64,000 bases of DNA from Hymenolepis diminuta (GCA_900708905.1 CAADRB010000003.1:545678-609677); one strand, 5' to 3'. Shown: positions 38,844 through 54,220, counted from the stretch's first letter. The notes: generated by a model not told the origin, from the letters alone. Program-made: numbers and translations.

Positions 38844-39389
38844 GGTAGTTTCCTTCATTTTCTCCCTTGTCTCGCTTTCTGAAACCGCGATATAGTGACA
38901 ATGTATTTGCGTCGCTATCATCGTTGTATGTGCAATAACTTCCCGTCCATCCCATGTTTTCATTTGACGAAAGCTCGCTTTGTTTTCTTCTCTGTACAGT
39001 TATTATATACATATGTAGGGTCGTCAAAGTTGACTTGTAAACAGACATTGTCCCTTCTCTCTATCTTTGCCTACTGCGACCTACCCATTTCCTCGATAGT
39101 GTTTTAAATGTATCTGTACGATGATAATAATGTTGAGGATGTGTATATTGGTTTGATTTTGGCCCCCCTCCCTTTGTAATAATATTGCTTGTTTTCCCTC
39201 CTCGCATTAATACCCGTACTAGTATCCTACATTCTATCATGTTTTTTTCATCCTCTTTTTGAGCGATGTGACGACTTATAGTACTGGATGACAGTGTTGA
39301 CGCGATACCTGTGTAAGTATCAGCATGGTTCTCTTCTTTCATTGACTTCAACTCTCTGTCTACAACACGCTTCTTCTTTCGATTACTTA

Positions 39390-39405
39390 ATCGATAAAAA
39401 TCGAT
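39390..39405 (+). promoter_or_regulatory. Paired ATCGAT sites 3' of ONECUT
   Basis: AATCGATAAAAATCGATG holds two ATCGAT cores 10 bp apart, about one helical turn, in the 3' flank of ONECUT. A further AATCGATAAAAAT lies at about 39904-39916. These resemble CUT-homeodomain target sites; function is conjecture. Confidence 0.3.
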
Positions 39406-41577
39406 GTTCTTGGTAATAATGACTTCTCATTTGATTTTGCCCTGTTATCGTTGGATGTGAGATTAAATCACTCAAGTAAAAGTTGATAACAAGGTCGTCA
39501 TCTAGCAGTCTTACCTTTTAAACACTAAGGCTTTACCTTTGAGATTTTCACTGAGTTTATGTTTGTAATATTCTTTTATGATTTGTATAGTTTTTACATT
39601 ATTCGGAGAATTTTTTGGGCTGTTCATCATGATCTTTATGGGTTGAATGTTTTCCTAACGATAGGTCGTAGATTATTTTCATTTCCGCTGCTTAGTTTCA
39701 TTACACTTGAAATAGGACTCTTGAATTTTTATGTGATGTGTGATAAAATTCTCAGATTCTAGAGTCTAGTACGTGTAAATGATCTTATGCATGTGGTCGC
39801 CTAAATCGACTATCCACGTCGTATCTTTCGACGTCATAGAAGCTGGAAAGCTAATAGCTTGTAGCATTTCTTAAGCTGTACCTACTTCTCTATTAAGCCA
39901 TTGAATCGATAAAAATTACCATGACGTCGTATAGATTTACAATAGGTCACGCCCTTCACTTAAGCAAACAGACCAAACTAAACTAATCATACAATCTTCA
40001 GTTCAGTACTTGTTTACCGATCGACAAATTTGCGGGTGGTCTTAGTACGAGAGAATTTGCTGATTTTCGATGGCTCTATCGACCACCTACCTCAATGATT
40101 TGCAACACTGTGTGAAACTAATTCTCATTTCAATTAAAATTCCCCTTCTATTATGAATAGTAAGCTGCTTATATTATCTTCGTTAAAGTAATTACGCCAT
40201 ATGGCAATAACTACTAGCTGGAAAATCAAGTTATAATTAATCTGATTGGCAGCGTGTAAGTACCAACCAAGGACAAGTGTACTGAAGATAAAATCGATAG
40301 CAGTAGAAGTAGCTGCGGCAGCGAAATAAAAATGGATTTTTACGGTGGAGCTTCTTAGGGTGTTTTGTCTGTGACTTTTAGTTGGATTGCGCAATCGCTT
40401 AACTGACAATAATTTATTTGATGCCAGCATTATAAAAAAAAGGGAAGAGAAGATTTGAATTTATTAAACTATCAATATGGCATAAAGATTATGTAATTCT
40501 AATTAATACAGAAAAAAGAGAAGGCGTCCCTTTTCATGTAAATTCCTAACACTACAAGCTAGCATAATACACTGAAAAGAATTGTTTCCTAAAAAAGAAA
40601 GGTAAAAGATTATTTTGGAAAAAATCGCTGACATAATGCGATTTTTTACATCTCTGAAATATTTCCGATATCGAATCAGAATTTTTTTGATCAAAAATCA
40701 GGACGAGTGTTCGATTTATTGATCATAAACCAAAACCAAATTGAGAATTCAGTCTAATAGATAGTTGTAAACATAAACTTCATATGAACTTCGAATAGCA
40801 AGAAACAAGGAGAGTAATATATCAACCATCATGCCATAATGTAGTGCTATGGTTAGAACTAAAGTATCCGGTTTTAGTAGATCACCAGTTCTCCAGTTGA
40901 CTCTCTCATTAGTTTTACTAATGTCTCGCTTGTCGCTCGACTTTGTTCAATTATTGATTTGATTTTCTCTCTCGCTTACTTGTTCATTTGGAAGCACTCA
41001 CTTCGAAATACGCCTTAAATACCCCCTTTTCTATCCACTTGTACATTCCATTTTTTACCTTCTCTATGAATTCAGTATTATTAAGAGCCTAAGCCATACT
41101 CGCAGCTTCTAGTCTATCCAGAAGAGAGATTTACAAAGATTGACCAACTCCTTAGATCACCTTCTATGAGATAAACATCAGGCATTACTGGAAGGACGAA
41201 TCTATTATCCAACCTAAAGTCCTAAAAACTATTCCGTTTCCGTGCATTTCAGTATTCTCCACTAAAAAAATTATACAATTATTTGATTTCTGCCTTCCCA
41301 AAGGAAGGCGAAAGGAAAACATCCTTTGATTTAGAAAATTACTTTTTTACAAATTAATTCGCTTTCTTTCTTTAGTGCAAGAAATTAGCGTATATGTCAA
41401 GTATTTCGCTGTCATGACAATAAAACGGTGGGAAACAACGTTAAGTTATAAAAAAGAAAGGTATAAACTATTCTAAAATCGACTTTCAAAGGAAAAAGTC
41501 TATGGAATAATATGAGAGACATTTACTCACGTTGAGCAAAATCTTCTCCCCTAATCTACAGGGCAATGTTACACCGC

Positions 41578-41609
41578 CAGGTGTTTATCGATTTTCGATA
41601 AATCACCTG
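41578..41609. promoter_or_regulatory. Inverted repeat with E-box and ATCGAT half-sites
   Basis: CAGGTGTTTATCGA (41578-41591), TTT, then TCGATAAATCACCTG (41595-41609). The arms pair over 14 of 15 positions with a single-base bulge. Each arm joins a CAGGTG/CACCTG E-box to a TTTATCGA element. It could be a composite enhancer element or a stem-loop. Confidence 0.45.
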
Positions 41610-43359
41610 CGACAAAGTGTGAATTTAGCCAGTTGGTTAGTTTAGCTTCCATAGAAGGCCCTAAAAATGCTAGTATTTTGTTGCTGTTTGAGAAACGTGT
41701 TAGTTTCAGCAATAACTATGGAAACAGAACTCAAAATCGACCATGAGATAACAAGAGTGGCAGTCGTAAAATTAATGATGACTAATCGCCATTGCTGCGT
41801 TAGACAGTCACAGCTTATAAGGAAGGCAGCGGTCGTGTAAATCAGACCAATGTGGAATGTATGTGTATCGTGTGTCTATCGTAGGCCATCAGCCGCAGAA
41901 AAAAAGTGAATCATCAACCGTGCGCACGTATAAATGGCTTGGCTCCACTGCGTTAATTTTACTCGCATAAAACAATTTTAAAACGAGCATTTAACTTCTG
42001 AATTTTCATCCCGCCGTCTTTCTATTGGTGGTTTGTCCGGAACCAAACATATGCAGCAGACATGCCCCCAGACTGCCAACTGACGACTTCCCAGCTACAA
42101 GTTGTTTATGGAAATTTGTCCAAAAGGATCTATAGTAATTAAAAACGCATCCTTCTGCACCCTATCCTACTTTACTATAGACACATTACTGTTATGAAAA
42201 ATGCTGAATATAAAGCTACGGCCATAGTTGATCCGATCTAAAACGAAGGAAAAGACAACTTATGTTGGTAAAAATCCTAAATGATTCGTGGCTGAAGGTT
42301 AGAGCGCCGACGGATTGATGACAATCAGTTCTTTAGCCCTCATACCTCTTATCGATGATGGGAATGAAATGCTTACATGGGTACTATATTTGAGATGTGT
42401 ACTGTGCGCCCCACGACAAAACATGTACATGATTATGCTAGAGCTAACATCACTGGCGCTTAGGTAATTGAGCACAAGGATTGTCAACCTAGTTGGCTAA
42501 TGAGAAATGACCACTTTCTCAACTCACATCCTCATCGATCACACCTGAACACGACTGGAAATACAGTTTCGTCTCCCGTTGTTAATTCTCAATTCATTCA
42601 TTATGACGCCACACTTTAATAACTTAACTTTGGGGAAAGTGATTCAGCTCATAGAGTTTTCTTTGGATTCATACGTTGTGGCTTGCTTTTCACTTTTGAA
42701 TAGATGTTAGAGTTAAGCTGTTAAATTTTTTCAGAATATGTCACAATCATCTAAGTAGATCTGATATTTTTATACGTTTCTCCATCACGAAAGCCAAAAT
42801 ATCTCAGTATCTATCGAAGGTAGTAATGGGAAACGATAGCACTTTTCTTGGTACCTCTCCTCTTGTACACCTCTCAATTTACCAACCATTTTAGGCCAGA
42901 ATAAATCAGCATGGACGGTCATCCTAGTTTCAAACCAGTGCCAACGGATGAATAGGTTGGGCATTCAGCCGTTCCTACATTTGTCAAATTGATTTAAGAG
43001 AAAGACCTAACATTAAATAAGTCAGTTCTTGAGATTTTGTGAAATCCGTTTCCCAAATGTGTACGAAAAAGTCACCGATTTAAATGGTCCATTAGATAGT
43101 GGAATCTGATTAACTAAACTGGAAAAAAAACCGTGAAATTTTTACATCTCATTTTTTAAATCATTTATCTTACGAAGAATATTTAATATACAGATATAAA
43201 CAACCTTTTCACAAATAAAAATCATATTTTTGTCCTTTATTTTGCTCTTTCATTTCATCTTCATTCAGTCGTGACCATTAAAAGTAGCTTCGAACGTGAT
43301 TTCTTTTCTCTCACAAGATTAACAGCTAAATCATGTGTTAAAAATCGATTAATACAGAT

Positions 43360-43640
43360 TCAGTTATTGATTTATTGACAACTGCATTGGTAAAGAGCTA
43401 TGCGTTAGACTGGGGTGTGAAATTAACCTTCCAGATCAGAGATTACCCCATGCGCTCACCTGATTTATCGATTTATTGAACCACTGCACTGAATGACAAT
43501 TAAACCGTTAGTCAAAATGACTGTCAACGCAAAGTATTGATTTATCGATTTATTTCACATTTCCACCAATGGCTGATAAAGCCCCTAGACTGGCAAAGCT
43601 CTGATAAGGTTTTGATTTTTGATTTAATGAACATCCGCTT
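43360..43640 (+). repeat. Four dispersed TGATTTATYGATTTATT segments
   Basis: Related segments begin near 43363 (TTATTGATTTATTGACAACT), 43462 (TTTATCGATTTATTGAACCA), 43535 (GATTTATCGATTTATTTCAC) and 43612 (GATTTTTGATTTAATGAACA), at spacings of 73-99 bp. Several continue with a similar CTGCAYTGG-type tail. They read as a decayed tandem array with a unit near 75-100 bp, or as a cluster of homeodomain/CUT sites. Confidence 0.45.
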
Positions 43641-43968
43641 GGTTTATTAAGTCGCTTTCGGAATGAGCATTATTATCGAAAATCGAATACATTGCTGGAA
43701 AAATACTTCCATTTAGAGCAGATATGTGGCAAATTATCGAGAGCAAACTCATCTATTCTTCATCGCTATTACTAAGTGATAAATACTAAAATTAGAAGCC
43801 TACTCATCATATAATTAGTCATCTAATTCAGTCCAGTCCCTCCTGCAAGCCTGCCATTGTGTGAGAATTCTACAATGGTTAATATTAAGCCTAGGACGCC
43901 GAAATAAATACAAGTTTAACAAACAAGTATATACTGCGAAAATAACAAATACGATACCGATTGAAACA

Positions 43969-44799
43969 TTAGAGATGATGTCTAGATTTACGTGGCTTGT
44001 CCACATATCGGGCTATTTCCGATTCAATTTCATATTGAGCTCTCGACAGCATGATAATCTTTCTGTTTCCTTCTGGAGGCAACATATCCACAGCCTCAAA
44101 AAGAACTTCGTACTTTCGATAGAGTAAAGCATATTCATCTTTCAATTTTCTTATTGCTCGTCGGTAGTCGTAAATACAATCACGATAGTCACAGTTCAAA
44201 CAAAGACATTCTTTATAGGCATAGAGATAAGACCACATTTGATACCAGGAAGACGGTTTTTCAAGCTTTAAAGTTAGACGCTTCTTGAGAATCATCATTC
44301 GGGTATCCTCATTTTCTTCCGCTTGTTTTCGATTCATATCAGTGCTCGATGTCTTCTCTTCATAAATGGAAGCTTCTGCTGGAGTGAGCCGAATTCTGTT
44401 TGGATCAAGAATGTTTGGCAACAGGCTTTCTTCTGGTGGAGGTTGACTATATGAAAACATGAGCCTTGGCCTATTTTTCAAATCGCCTTCATTCTCCTCC
44501 TTAATCACAGGTTTTGTCCAAGTTGCATTAAAGAGATTTGTGAAATCGCGATGGACTTCAACATATTCCATGTAGAGTTTATCGAAAGCGGAGATTATCG
44601 GTTTCAAATAAACCGAATAGGAACACACAGCCTTACAATAACAAGGAAATGGAAGTTTGGTGTTGTGTAGCATTGCTTGTCTGTTATTACGATCTTCAGT
44701 AATCACTTCGGAAACTATATTATCTACTGCTTGATGGAATAAATCTTCGGTAGTAGGGGGAGGCTTATTTTGATCAGATTTAGTTAATATTTCTTGTAC
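43969..44799 (-). CDS. Terminal exon of an unrecognised gene
   Basis: A minus-strand exon of 831 nt that runs from a good acceptor (TTTCAATTTAG just upstream of 44799) to a stop at 43969 and encodes 276 residues in phase 0. If translation began at the Met at 44706 it would give 245 residues, but the frame stays open up to the acceptor, so upstream exons are likely to the right; I could not find them. The protein is hydrophilic with a Pro-rich middle (YSQPPPEES), a Cys cluster (CLCLNCDYRDC) and a Tyr/Leu-rich probably helical segment after it (KLKDEYALLYRKYEVLFEAV). It has no signal peptide or membrane segment. I recognise no family; the regular codon structure and length make it a real gene rather than chance. 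Confidence 0.6.
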   Translation of the reverse strand, partial: VQEILTKSDQNKPPPTTEDLFHQAVDNIVSEVITEDRNNRQAMLHNTKLPFPCYCKAVCSYSVYLKPIISAFDKLYMEYVEVHRDFTNLFNATWTKPVIKEENEGDLKNRPRLMFSYSQPPPEESLLPNILDPNRIRLTPAEASIYEEKTSSTDMNRKQAEENEDTRMMILKKRLTLKLEKPSSWYQMWSYLYAYKECLCLNCDYRDCIYDYRRAIRKLKDEYALLYRKYEVLFEAVDMLPPEGNRKIIMLSRAQYEIESEIARYVDKPRKSRHHL

Positions 44800-47700
44800 C
44801 TAAATTGAAATAAATAAAGAAGGTTAAGGACTATCAAGGATAAGTAAAAAGTAAGGAAATCTTCCAAGGGTCTATTGTGCAAAGCGGTAGACGCTCACGT
44901 CCGCCAAGTCAGAGATCTCAAGACTGATACTCATCTGGCCACACCCAATAATGCAGATGGTCAAACGCATTAGTTAATTCTGATTATCAAGAACTTTGAC
45001 TTAATGAACTTCTTGTAAGAAAGGCTTTAGATTACCTTCCTCTCCCCTCTCTTAATGATTTTGAGAATATCTAAGCAAATGTTAATAGGTCTATCTTATG
45101 GATACAGAGTGATAGTTTCCGGTAGATTTCTGTTTCGCTAATAATTGCACGGAATCTTAGGTGTTGTAACTATAATTGAAGTTTAAACTTTCTGCTTCAA
45201 AGTCTTGAAGTGCTCAAAGACATCCATATATCATCCATTTCTTTGAATAAATTTTAGAGTCAAAGGGGCTGGATAGAAAGGAATAAAGCTAAATATGACG
45301 TAGAAGGCTAACAAAGACCAGTTGATAAGCAGACTAAACAAAATGAAAGGCTGGAGAAGTGCGATAAGAGAAGTAAGATGACAACTAGCCGTGGGTAGAG
45401 CCAGTACAAGCTCTAAATCTGTCTTGATTCTGAGTAGTGGGAAAAATTATAAAACAAAACCACTTCAATGGAATAGATATAATGACTTTTATCAGTAAAC
45501 CATAGTCTTAATAATATCGATTGCATACTTTAGCACCTCAAACTGCACCATCTTATACAAGCCACCCGGGGTTGTGTACTGATTTGGATATTGATATCCT
45601 TGAAAGTAGATAACAATGCATAGTTTCATTTTAATTCAGTGCTCTTTTAAGAGGGTTACTAAGACGTCTTGCCAATACACTTTAAAATTTAATTATAAAA
45701 ATATTGAATTAAGTTTTTAAAAAGGGCCCAGGCCAATTAATAGCATCCCGCCACACAAAGACTTCGTAAGTCAGCGGTAAGGATTATATGTAAATCTGTA
45801 AGAGTATGGGACTCGGTTACCTTAAGATAAATGCTCTTACAATACTAAGGATCTTCCTAATGGCCTCAAGATCACAACCACTTTTTCCAAATCAGAAGTC
45901 CAACATTTGAAAGAGACCACAAACGCATTGAGCAACCGCAAGAAATGAGAACAAAGTAAAAACAGATATTAAAAATTGAAGGAAATGAAAAATTGCGGGC
46001 GTAATAGTAGAAGTGCTTGACAGGAGGACAGGCTCCTACCAATCAAATCCAATAGTCAGGTACAAATCTTTCATACTCAAGTGGTTAAAGACAAATTCAC
46101 AGATGGTTATAAAGTGACAGGCACTCTTGCCCGATAGAAGGTTGCAACTAGAATAATACGAAAAGAATGGCTATGAAACTGAGATTTACCATACGAAGAA
46201 ACTGAGATGAAGTGATGAAATGTATCTGATTAGAGTTGACAAAGAGGATGATCCAAATACTTCAGAGCTCAGATGAAGTAGAATACTTTAATTCCATAAA
46301 TTGTTTCTCCTTCTGTCTTTACTTTTCCAAAACTCTTAAATGTCTTATTATTCTTACATGTTTTGACGTTTCCTGAAGATTCAAAGTTTTAAAAGTTAAA
46401 ATGTTCTACTCTGTCATTAGTAATAATAATGAAAACTTCAGCCTTCTAATTCATTAGTTTTATTATAATCAATAGGTTAATTCCTTGGATTTCCAAGATT
46501 AAATTACTCAAGACATTCAAAGTCGATAATGGAAGAGGTAAGACAAAGGGATGAGATCCCCCAATCCAGATAGATGGAAAAATACTGATAAATTCTACAG
46601 ATTATTTGAAATTTCTAATTGTTCTGTGGCCAGTAAATTTATAAATGATGGATGTCATTTGTACCTAATGGAACAAAATATCAAATCAATTAAAACTTGC
46701 CTCGTTTACCTCTGCATCAATCGATTTTGCACTTTATTATTATGAGTAAACTTTACAAGGTCATAGAGTAGATCTCCGGATCTTTAAAAAGTAAAAAGAT
46801 GTGTCAAGTTATCGGCAAACTACGAATTTCGGAAATCAGTTGTTCGAGTGCAAAGATGGTGGATCACTGCAGAAGTGTGTGGTCGAGGTTCCATAATGAA
46901 ATTTCAATCGGTTGAAATGTGTTAAATTTAGTTCGCACATATTGACAGCCAAGTCTATAACTCTAAAGACGGGGGTGATATCACCCAATTTTTTAAATTT
47001 GATCAAGTTCAAGTAAGATTTCGCTTTATTCTTCCATTAAACAAATTTGGAAGGTTGTGTGAGATGGGGATTTACAAAAATACAAACAAATGCAAACTTC
47101 CATCACCATTGCTGAGCTCTAATCGGACGGAATGCTTTAAAATATTTAGGGCCAGGAATGGGTTTTTTAGACAGAGACAAAAATCACTAATATTTGATTT
47201 CAAGACTGAAAATCTCCACTTCCCCTCTCCTCTTCAAACATAATTTCGAAAGTCATACAACTCCCTGATACCATCTTTAACTCAAATTGACAAATTATAA
47301 CATAAAAGCAAATGCTTATGGACAATTTAAGTTTTTAATAAAGCCTCGTGTCCTTACACAAAAATTGATCAAAACTTAAATTATTTGATTTTCAAAATGG
47401 GGCGTTACTTCTCACTCTTCCCATAGAATGCTTTTGGCTTTGCATCCACAATTTTGACTAAATTTCACTCGAGTAGAAGAAATTTAGCTAAATTAAGTCG
47501 ATTGCATTTGTTTCCACATTTATCGATTTTGCACAAATTGCACAAGGTCGTATCGATCGTAAACGCATGACGTAGATTTTAGCATCGATTTGTTTTCGTT
47601 ATGGGAATAAAATGCATCGGAACATGAACAAACTTTGTTTCCCCTTTCCTAATGAGTCAGAAAAGAACACACAAATAATCAAACGAAGATCCCTTTAAAA

Positions 47701-49847
47701 TGAAATTTTTGAAGAAAAAGTCAATAAAAAATGATATCTCTCGTTGATCTTATGTACATGTATGTATATCTTATGTGCAAAACTTAAGCTTAGGATGTAC
47801 CGGCGTAGAATAATGAAAACTAGCTAAGATATTTCCATTCCCGAATTTATGAACCCTATTACAGGATAGAGAGGAAACGAAGGCAGTGGCCACATACTTG
47901 TAACAAGAGAAAAATAGAGGACTTTACAACCTATATTATAAAACTGAAGTTGTGACTGAGTAGAAAAAAAAAGGTAGAAAAATTCAGGAATTAAATGGCA
48001 TGGAAAATCGATCATCAGCTTAGAGGATGAGAGATGAGCTATACGTAGATAGAAGTGAAGGCAGAAATCTAGGTTAAATAGATAAGCATCCATGAAAAAG
48101 CTCCAAGGTCACTACAAAATCTTTAATTTAATGTTTCTTAGAATAGTGTAGGATGAAACAAAAGAACGCGTGAATGTAGAATTAAAATTTAGTATAAAAA
48201 ATGGTTACCTTCTGCGAATTTAAACACTAAGTAACTATCATGGATCTTTATTTCTCAAGGTCTAGAAGAGAAAAAGACCGAGGAACTGTTCTTCAGAAAG
48301 ATTTACTTAGATATTTATAGGAAGAAACAAAGCACAACTCAGTCAATTAGTGGATTGCAGTTCCCCTAATCTGCAGCGAACTTATCAAGGTTAGTGAAGC
48401 TATGACAGGGGCAGAGAGTATTCATGATACTTGCTGTCATCACCAATCGAATTGCAGGTATCGTTGTGACGATTGGTCATATATTCGCAAAAATTTAAGA
48501 ACATCTGTCCCATTAATGTCTTATGTAAATCCAATACTTCTTTGCAAATAATAAGCCAAGTGGTCAGACTGATCCTCGATCACTCCCATAGTCAATTATC
48601 GGTCGTGTCTTCCTAGGGTATAGACGGATCGCTAGAGCCAAGGTAGGTCTTGGGAACAGGAGTCATAAGTGATAGGGACCAGCCATCATGACTGTGAATG
48701 TCATCTTTTATGTCAACCAGAACCGTGTGAGATTTAGCAGAACCGGAACGTAGTTGTTTCAAAAAAACCGGAGTTGAGTAATTAGAGCATTTAAAGGTTC
48801 ATTCATGATTTCAACTGCTTAAAACACTTGCCGATTTTCTGAAATTTGAGGGAGCATCTCAAGCTAGGATTAACAAAAAGGAATCAGACATTTATAAATT
48901 TGGTCTTCTTTTTAAAATAAACGAAATAACAAATTAGCGTCAGAAAGTTGATACAAGTACTAACTGTAATTTTATACAAGTTGAAATAAACTTAATTGTT
49001 AATTTATTATGTTTTACATTTAGAGAGCGTGGGAAAGCATTAGTAACATTGACTTGTCGTATGTCACAGAGGCAATAAAACACGAGGTGAAGGAGGGAAA
49101 AATTATACGTTTATAGAAAAGTTATGTTTCAATAGAAAATGTGATGTAAACGGGTGACTCTAGTACAACTTCCAATGCTATTTGAACGTTTTCTTATGAC
49201 AATTGGACAACCACATTAAATGCAGAAAAGGGCAGGTTCAATAGATTATGCTTTAAAATAATTAAATTTTCATTATACTCATTTTCAAAAAAAGAAAAGA
49301 GAAAAAATTGAGAGTTTAAAAAGAAACAACTTTCAAGAATGAACCAATCCAATAAGAACCTTGCATAGTTTAATTTCATATTTTCAATTTCACGTGAAAA
49401 AAAGAAGATTAAGTGATAGTAATGCTTCTTCAGTATAAGAAATTGTAAAATGCATCCAGCAATACTGTTTAAGTTAAACAATTTAATAAGCCACCAAATC
49501 CCAATTTCACAACCCAGAATTTTTAAAGGAGACAAAATATGATTAAGGTCAAAATCCACTCCAGATTAATATATTTTTAAGAAATGTACTGAAAATTTAG
49601 CTTATCAAGATTTTGCTTCCTTTATTTGCCATTTTCTATTGATAACCAGTCAAGTGCATGCGATAACGTAAAAAATACTTCACTACTTCATATTCTTAAG
49701 CAACCACAAAAGAGTATATGAAAATTTCCAAAAAAATCGCTATGACCGACTATACTCTCATTGAGTGATATGGTATGATAATATATTCTCATCTTCTTTA
49801 GATGATAATATGAATTTATGTTGTAATCATGTTAATCTCTTTTTTAA

Positions 49848-50260
49848 CCACTCAGTTACTCACCTTTGTAAAGTATGTCCCTTCAATGCTGAGGTACTGC
49901 TAGGAGATCCAGTTCTACCACTGACTTATCTGCCCTCTAATTATCACTAGACTACAGTTGACTCAGACTAGAGAGGGGAGATTAAGACAGTACGCATCTA
50001 ATCCAAGAGATCTTATCAATAAAGCAAGTGTATTACTCTAGGAATACAAGTCGTCTTCATGTTATTGATGTTGGGAGATGAAAACATCGTCGGACTGGTA
50101 ACAGTTTATGCCTTGAATAATTATCAAACTGTCAGGAGCCATGTGCGCCTTCGTGTTGGCGACTTAGAGACAACCTACGAGAATTCATTATCCCCAGACG
50201 AAACAATAACACCACAGATATGCGCTTTGTTTTATCGGATTCCTATCAGTCTCTCTTACT
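49848..50260 (+). repeat. Dispersed repeat family 2, copy 2
   Basis: Fuller copy of the repeat at 27611-27950, with about 85 nt more in the middle (roughly 50052-50160). Shared blocks include GTAAAGTATGTCCCTTCA and GAGAGGGGAGATTAAGACAG. The two copies are 22 kb apart in the same orientation. Confidence 0.8.
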
Positions 50261-51007
50261 TTTTACGATGAGTTGCGTAGGAATGATTATGGGACAAAAG
50301 GTTAATGTGGGTATATAAAAGCAATAAGGTTTAACATTACGAAATCATCTAATATAATGTAAAATGTTCGCTCCTGTGTTTGTCCTTGAAGTATATTGCA
50401 ATAACGTTGTTCATCACATATGTTTAATTGATTTGATCCGGTTTTTAACCACCTTTAATGCTTACGAATCATCTCCCGATTTCTTTGAGTTATTAAACAC
50501 CTGTAATCTTAGCATTTCTCTACCAATTAGACACAATTTCGGCTTAATATTCCAGGAATACCTTCTTAGATTTGTTCTCTCCTAATAAAATATTCTACTC
50601 CTGTCTCTTTTTCCGTTTTTTCTTGTGCGTAATTCGTCAAGTGGGAATGAGCGACATCTGTTGTCAACTCTCTGAGTTAAAATCTTTAATTCAATAATAT
50701 TTAAAATTAAACTCGACTTTAAGGTGCAATAATGCTAAGTAAAATTAGAATTTATTGTGAAATAAATGTGAAATGGAATGATTATTTACGTATTTTACGA
50801 TGACAGATTCTTTACATTTTTTTACTGTTTCATTTGCTTACTAATAAGTGTTGAGATATATAAAAAAGTAACAGAATACTAAGACATGACCACTAACTTC
50901 CATGACTAATGGCAGGGAAACAAATCAGAATATAGCGAGGTCTCTACCTCATCACATACCCGGACATCTGAGTTATTCAAGGCCAGAGTCACAAGTATCT
51001 AATAATA

Positions 51008-51226
51008 TTGGCAGCAAGCAGCTCGATTTCTGATAATAAAATTTATAAAGTAATGTTTGATCATAGAATGGAATGCGGAGAGCAAAACCTGGAGATAAGA
51101 TACTTCGTTAAATCAGCACCCTTAGTGTTTGTCGGATATAAAGGGAAACAAAGTGTGATACTTGAATTGCTTAACGGTTCTTTTAAGATGATAAATCGCT
51201 ATAAGATTGCTAAATATGGCAATTAA
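51008..51226 (+). CDS. Unrecognised 72-codon open frame
   Basis: A short frame with a mixed, non-repetitive composition (KVMFDHRMECGEQNLEIRYF and a GYKGKQSVILELLNG segment). It stands out slightly from the AT-rich surroundings and could be a decayed retroelement or gene fragment. No family is recognised and nothing around it supports expression. Confidence 0.15.
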   Translation: MAASSSISDNKIYKVMFDHRMECGEQNLEIRYFVKSAPLVFVGYKGKQSVILELLNGSFKMINRYKIAKYGN

Positions 51227-52084
51227 TTTGACGAACCCCGTAAAAAACTAGATGTGAATAAGTTGCTAAAAGAAAATTTGATTATTGACGATCAGAGAAT
51301 TTTCGGGTTATGAATTCGGCAAAATTGCTATTTCACAGGTCTAAAAAGAAGAGTATTTTCGGCCATTGGACCCTTTCATTTAGGAAATCAACATTGGCAA
51401 AAGTTCTGCCTCTCCTGCTAAAGGGGTGATTGAATAAAGACTTATAGCAATAAGTAAAGTGGGACATATTAATTTTCTTTGGTAAATCCTGCATAAAAAT
51501 ACAAAGAAGCGACCAATGTCAAATGGGAAGAGTAAGTTGGTAATGGTAATTTATACTGGTTTACCTTTATGTAGAACAAAATGAGCCTATAAAAGTTAAA
51601 TGAGCAAAGCTTAATTCAAAATTTTGGGCGTTGAATAAATTATTTAATGGCACCTTGATAGAATTCTAGAAATTGCATTTAGGTATGTCTTTTTTATTCG
51701 ACTGAACATTTTATAATGAAATCAATTTGAAGTTCATATTATTTATGATCTTAATATTTATAAAAATAGCACAGTTTTTTTTATTATGGGCTTCGATTTT
51801 AATTCAGAACTTTATTTATTTATAATAGTATTGAATTCGTCAGTCGGACAACAAAATACCCATTCTCAAAATATGAAACACACTTTGTATTTCATAATAT
51901 AAATATTTATGGGTAAACAAAAACTAATTTGTTATAAAATGTAACGCATTTCAATGTTCAAAACTTAATATATCTCTACAAAGCCTGACCAAAATTGCTG
52001 TCTTATATCGTTTATCTGTATCAAACAGCCTGAATTACTGATCTAGAAGTATTGTTTTCGGCGTGCAGTTTTTCGTCTACTAAA

Positions 52085-54220
<2,136 letters not shown>

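Larger units (their letters stand above)
38844..43968. other. ONECUT 3' flank and intergenic region
   Basis: Five kilobases without a recognised gene. It contains ATCGAT pairs near 39390-39405 and 39905, a CACCTG/ATCGAT palindrome at 41578-41609, and a set of four related TGATTTATYGATTTA segments at 43360-43640. No polyA signal for ONECUT was identified with confidence. Short frames here have no recognisable content. Confidence 0.5.
44800..52084. other. Gene-poor interval before HSPA9
   Basis: 7.3 kb that should contain the upstream exons of the minus-strand gene, none of which I can identify. It holds dispersed repeat family 2 copy 2 (49848-50260). The minus-strand frames at 47824-48093 and 49194-49559 are Phe/Leu/Asn-rich products of AT-rich DNA and are not credible genes. 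No heat-shock element of the usual form was seen close to the HSPA9 start. Confidence 0.45.

Noticed and set aside
44870..44960. tRNA-like or SINE head (AAAGCGGTAGACGCTCACGT...) and similar sequences near 3410, 45750 and 54880
   Set aside because: A-box-like words are present but no proper B box, no cloverleaf could be drawn, and the copies do not align convincingly.
49194..49559. 121-codon minus-strand ORF
   Set aside because: Phe/Leu/Asn-rich translation of AT-rich DNA with no domain and no splice context; expected by chance.
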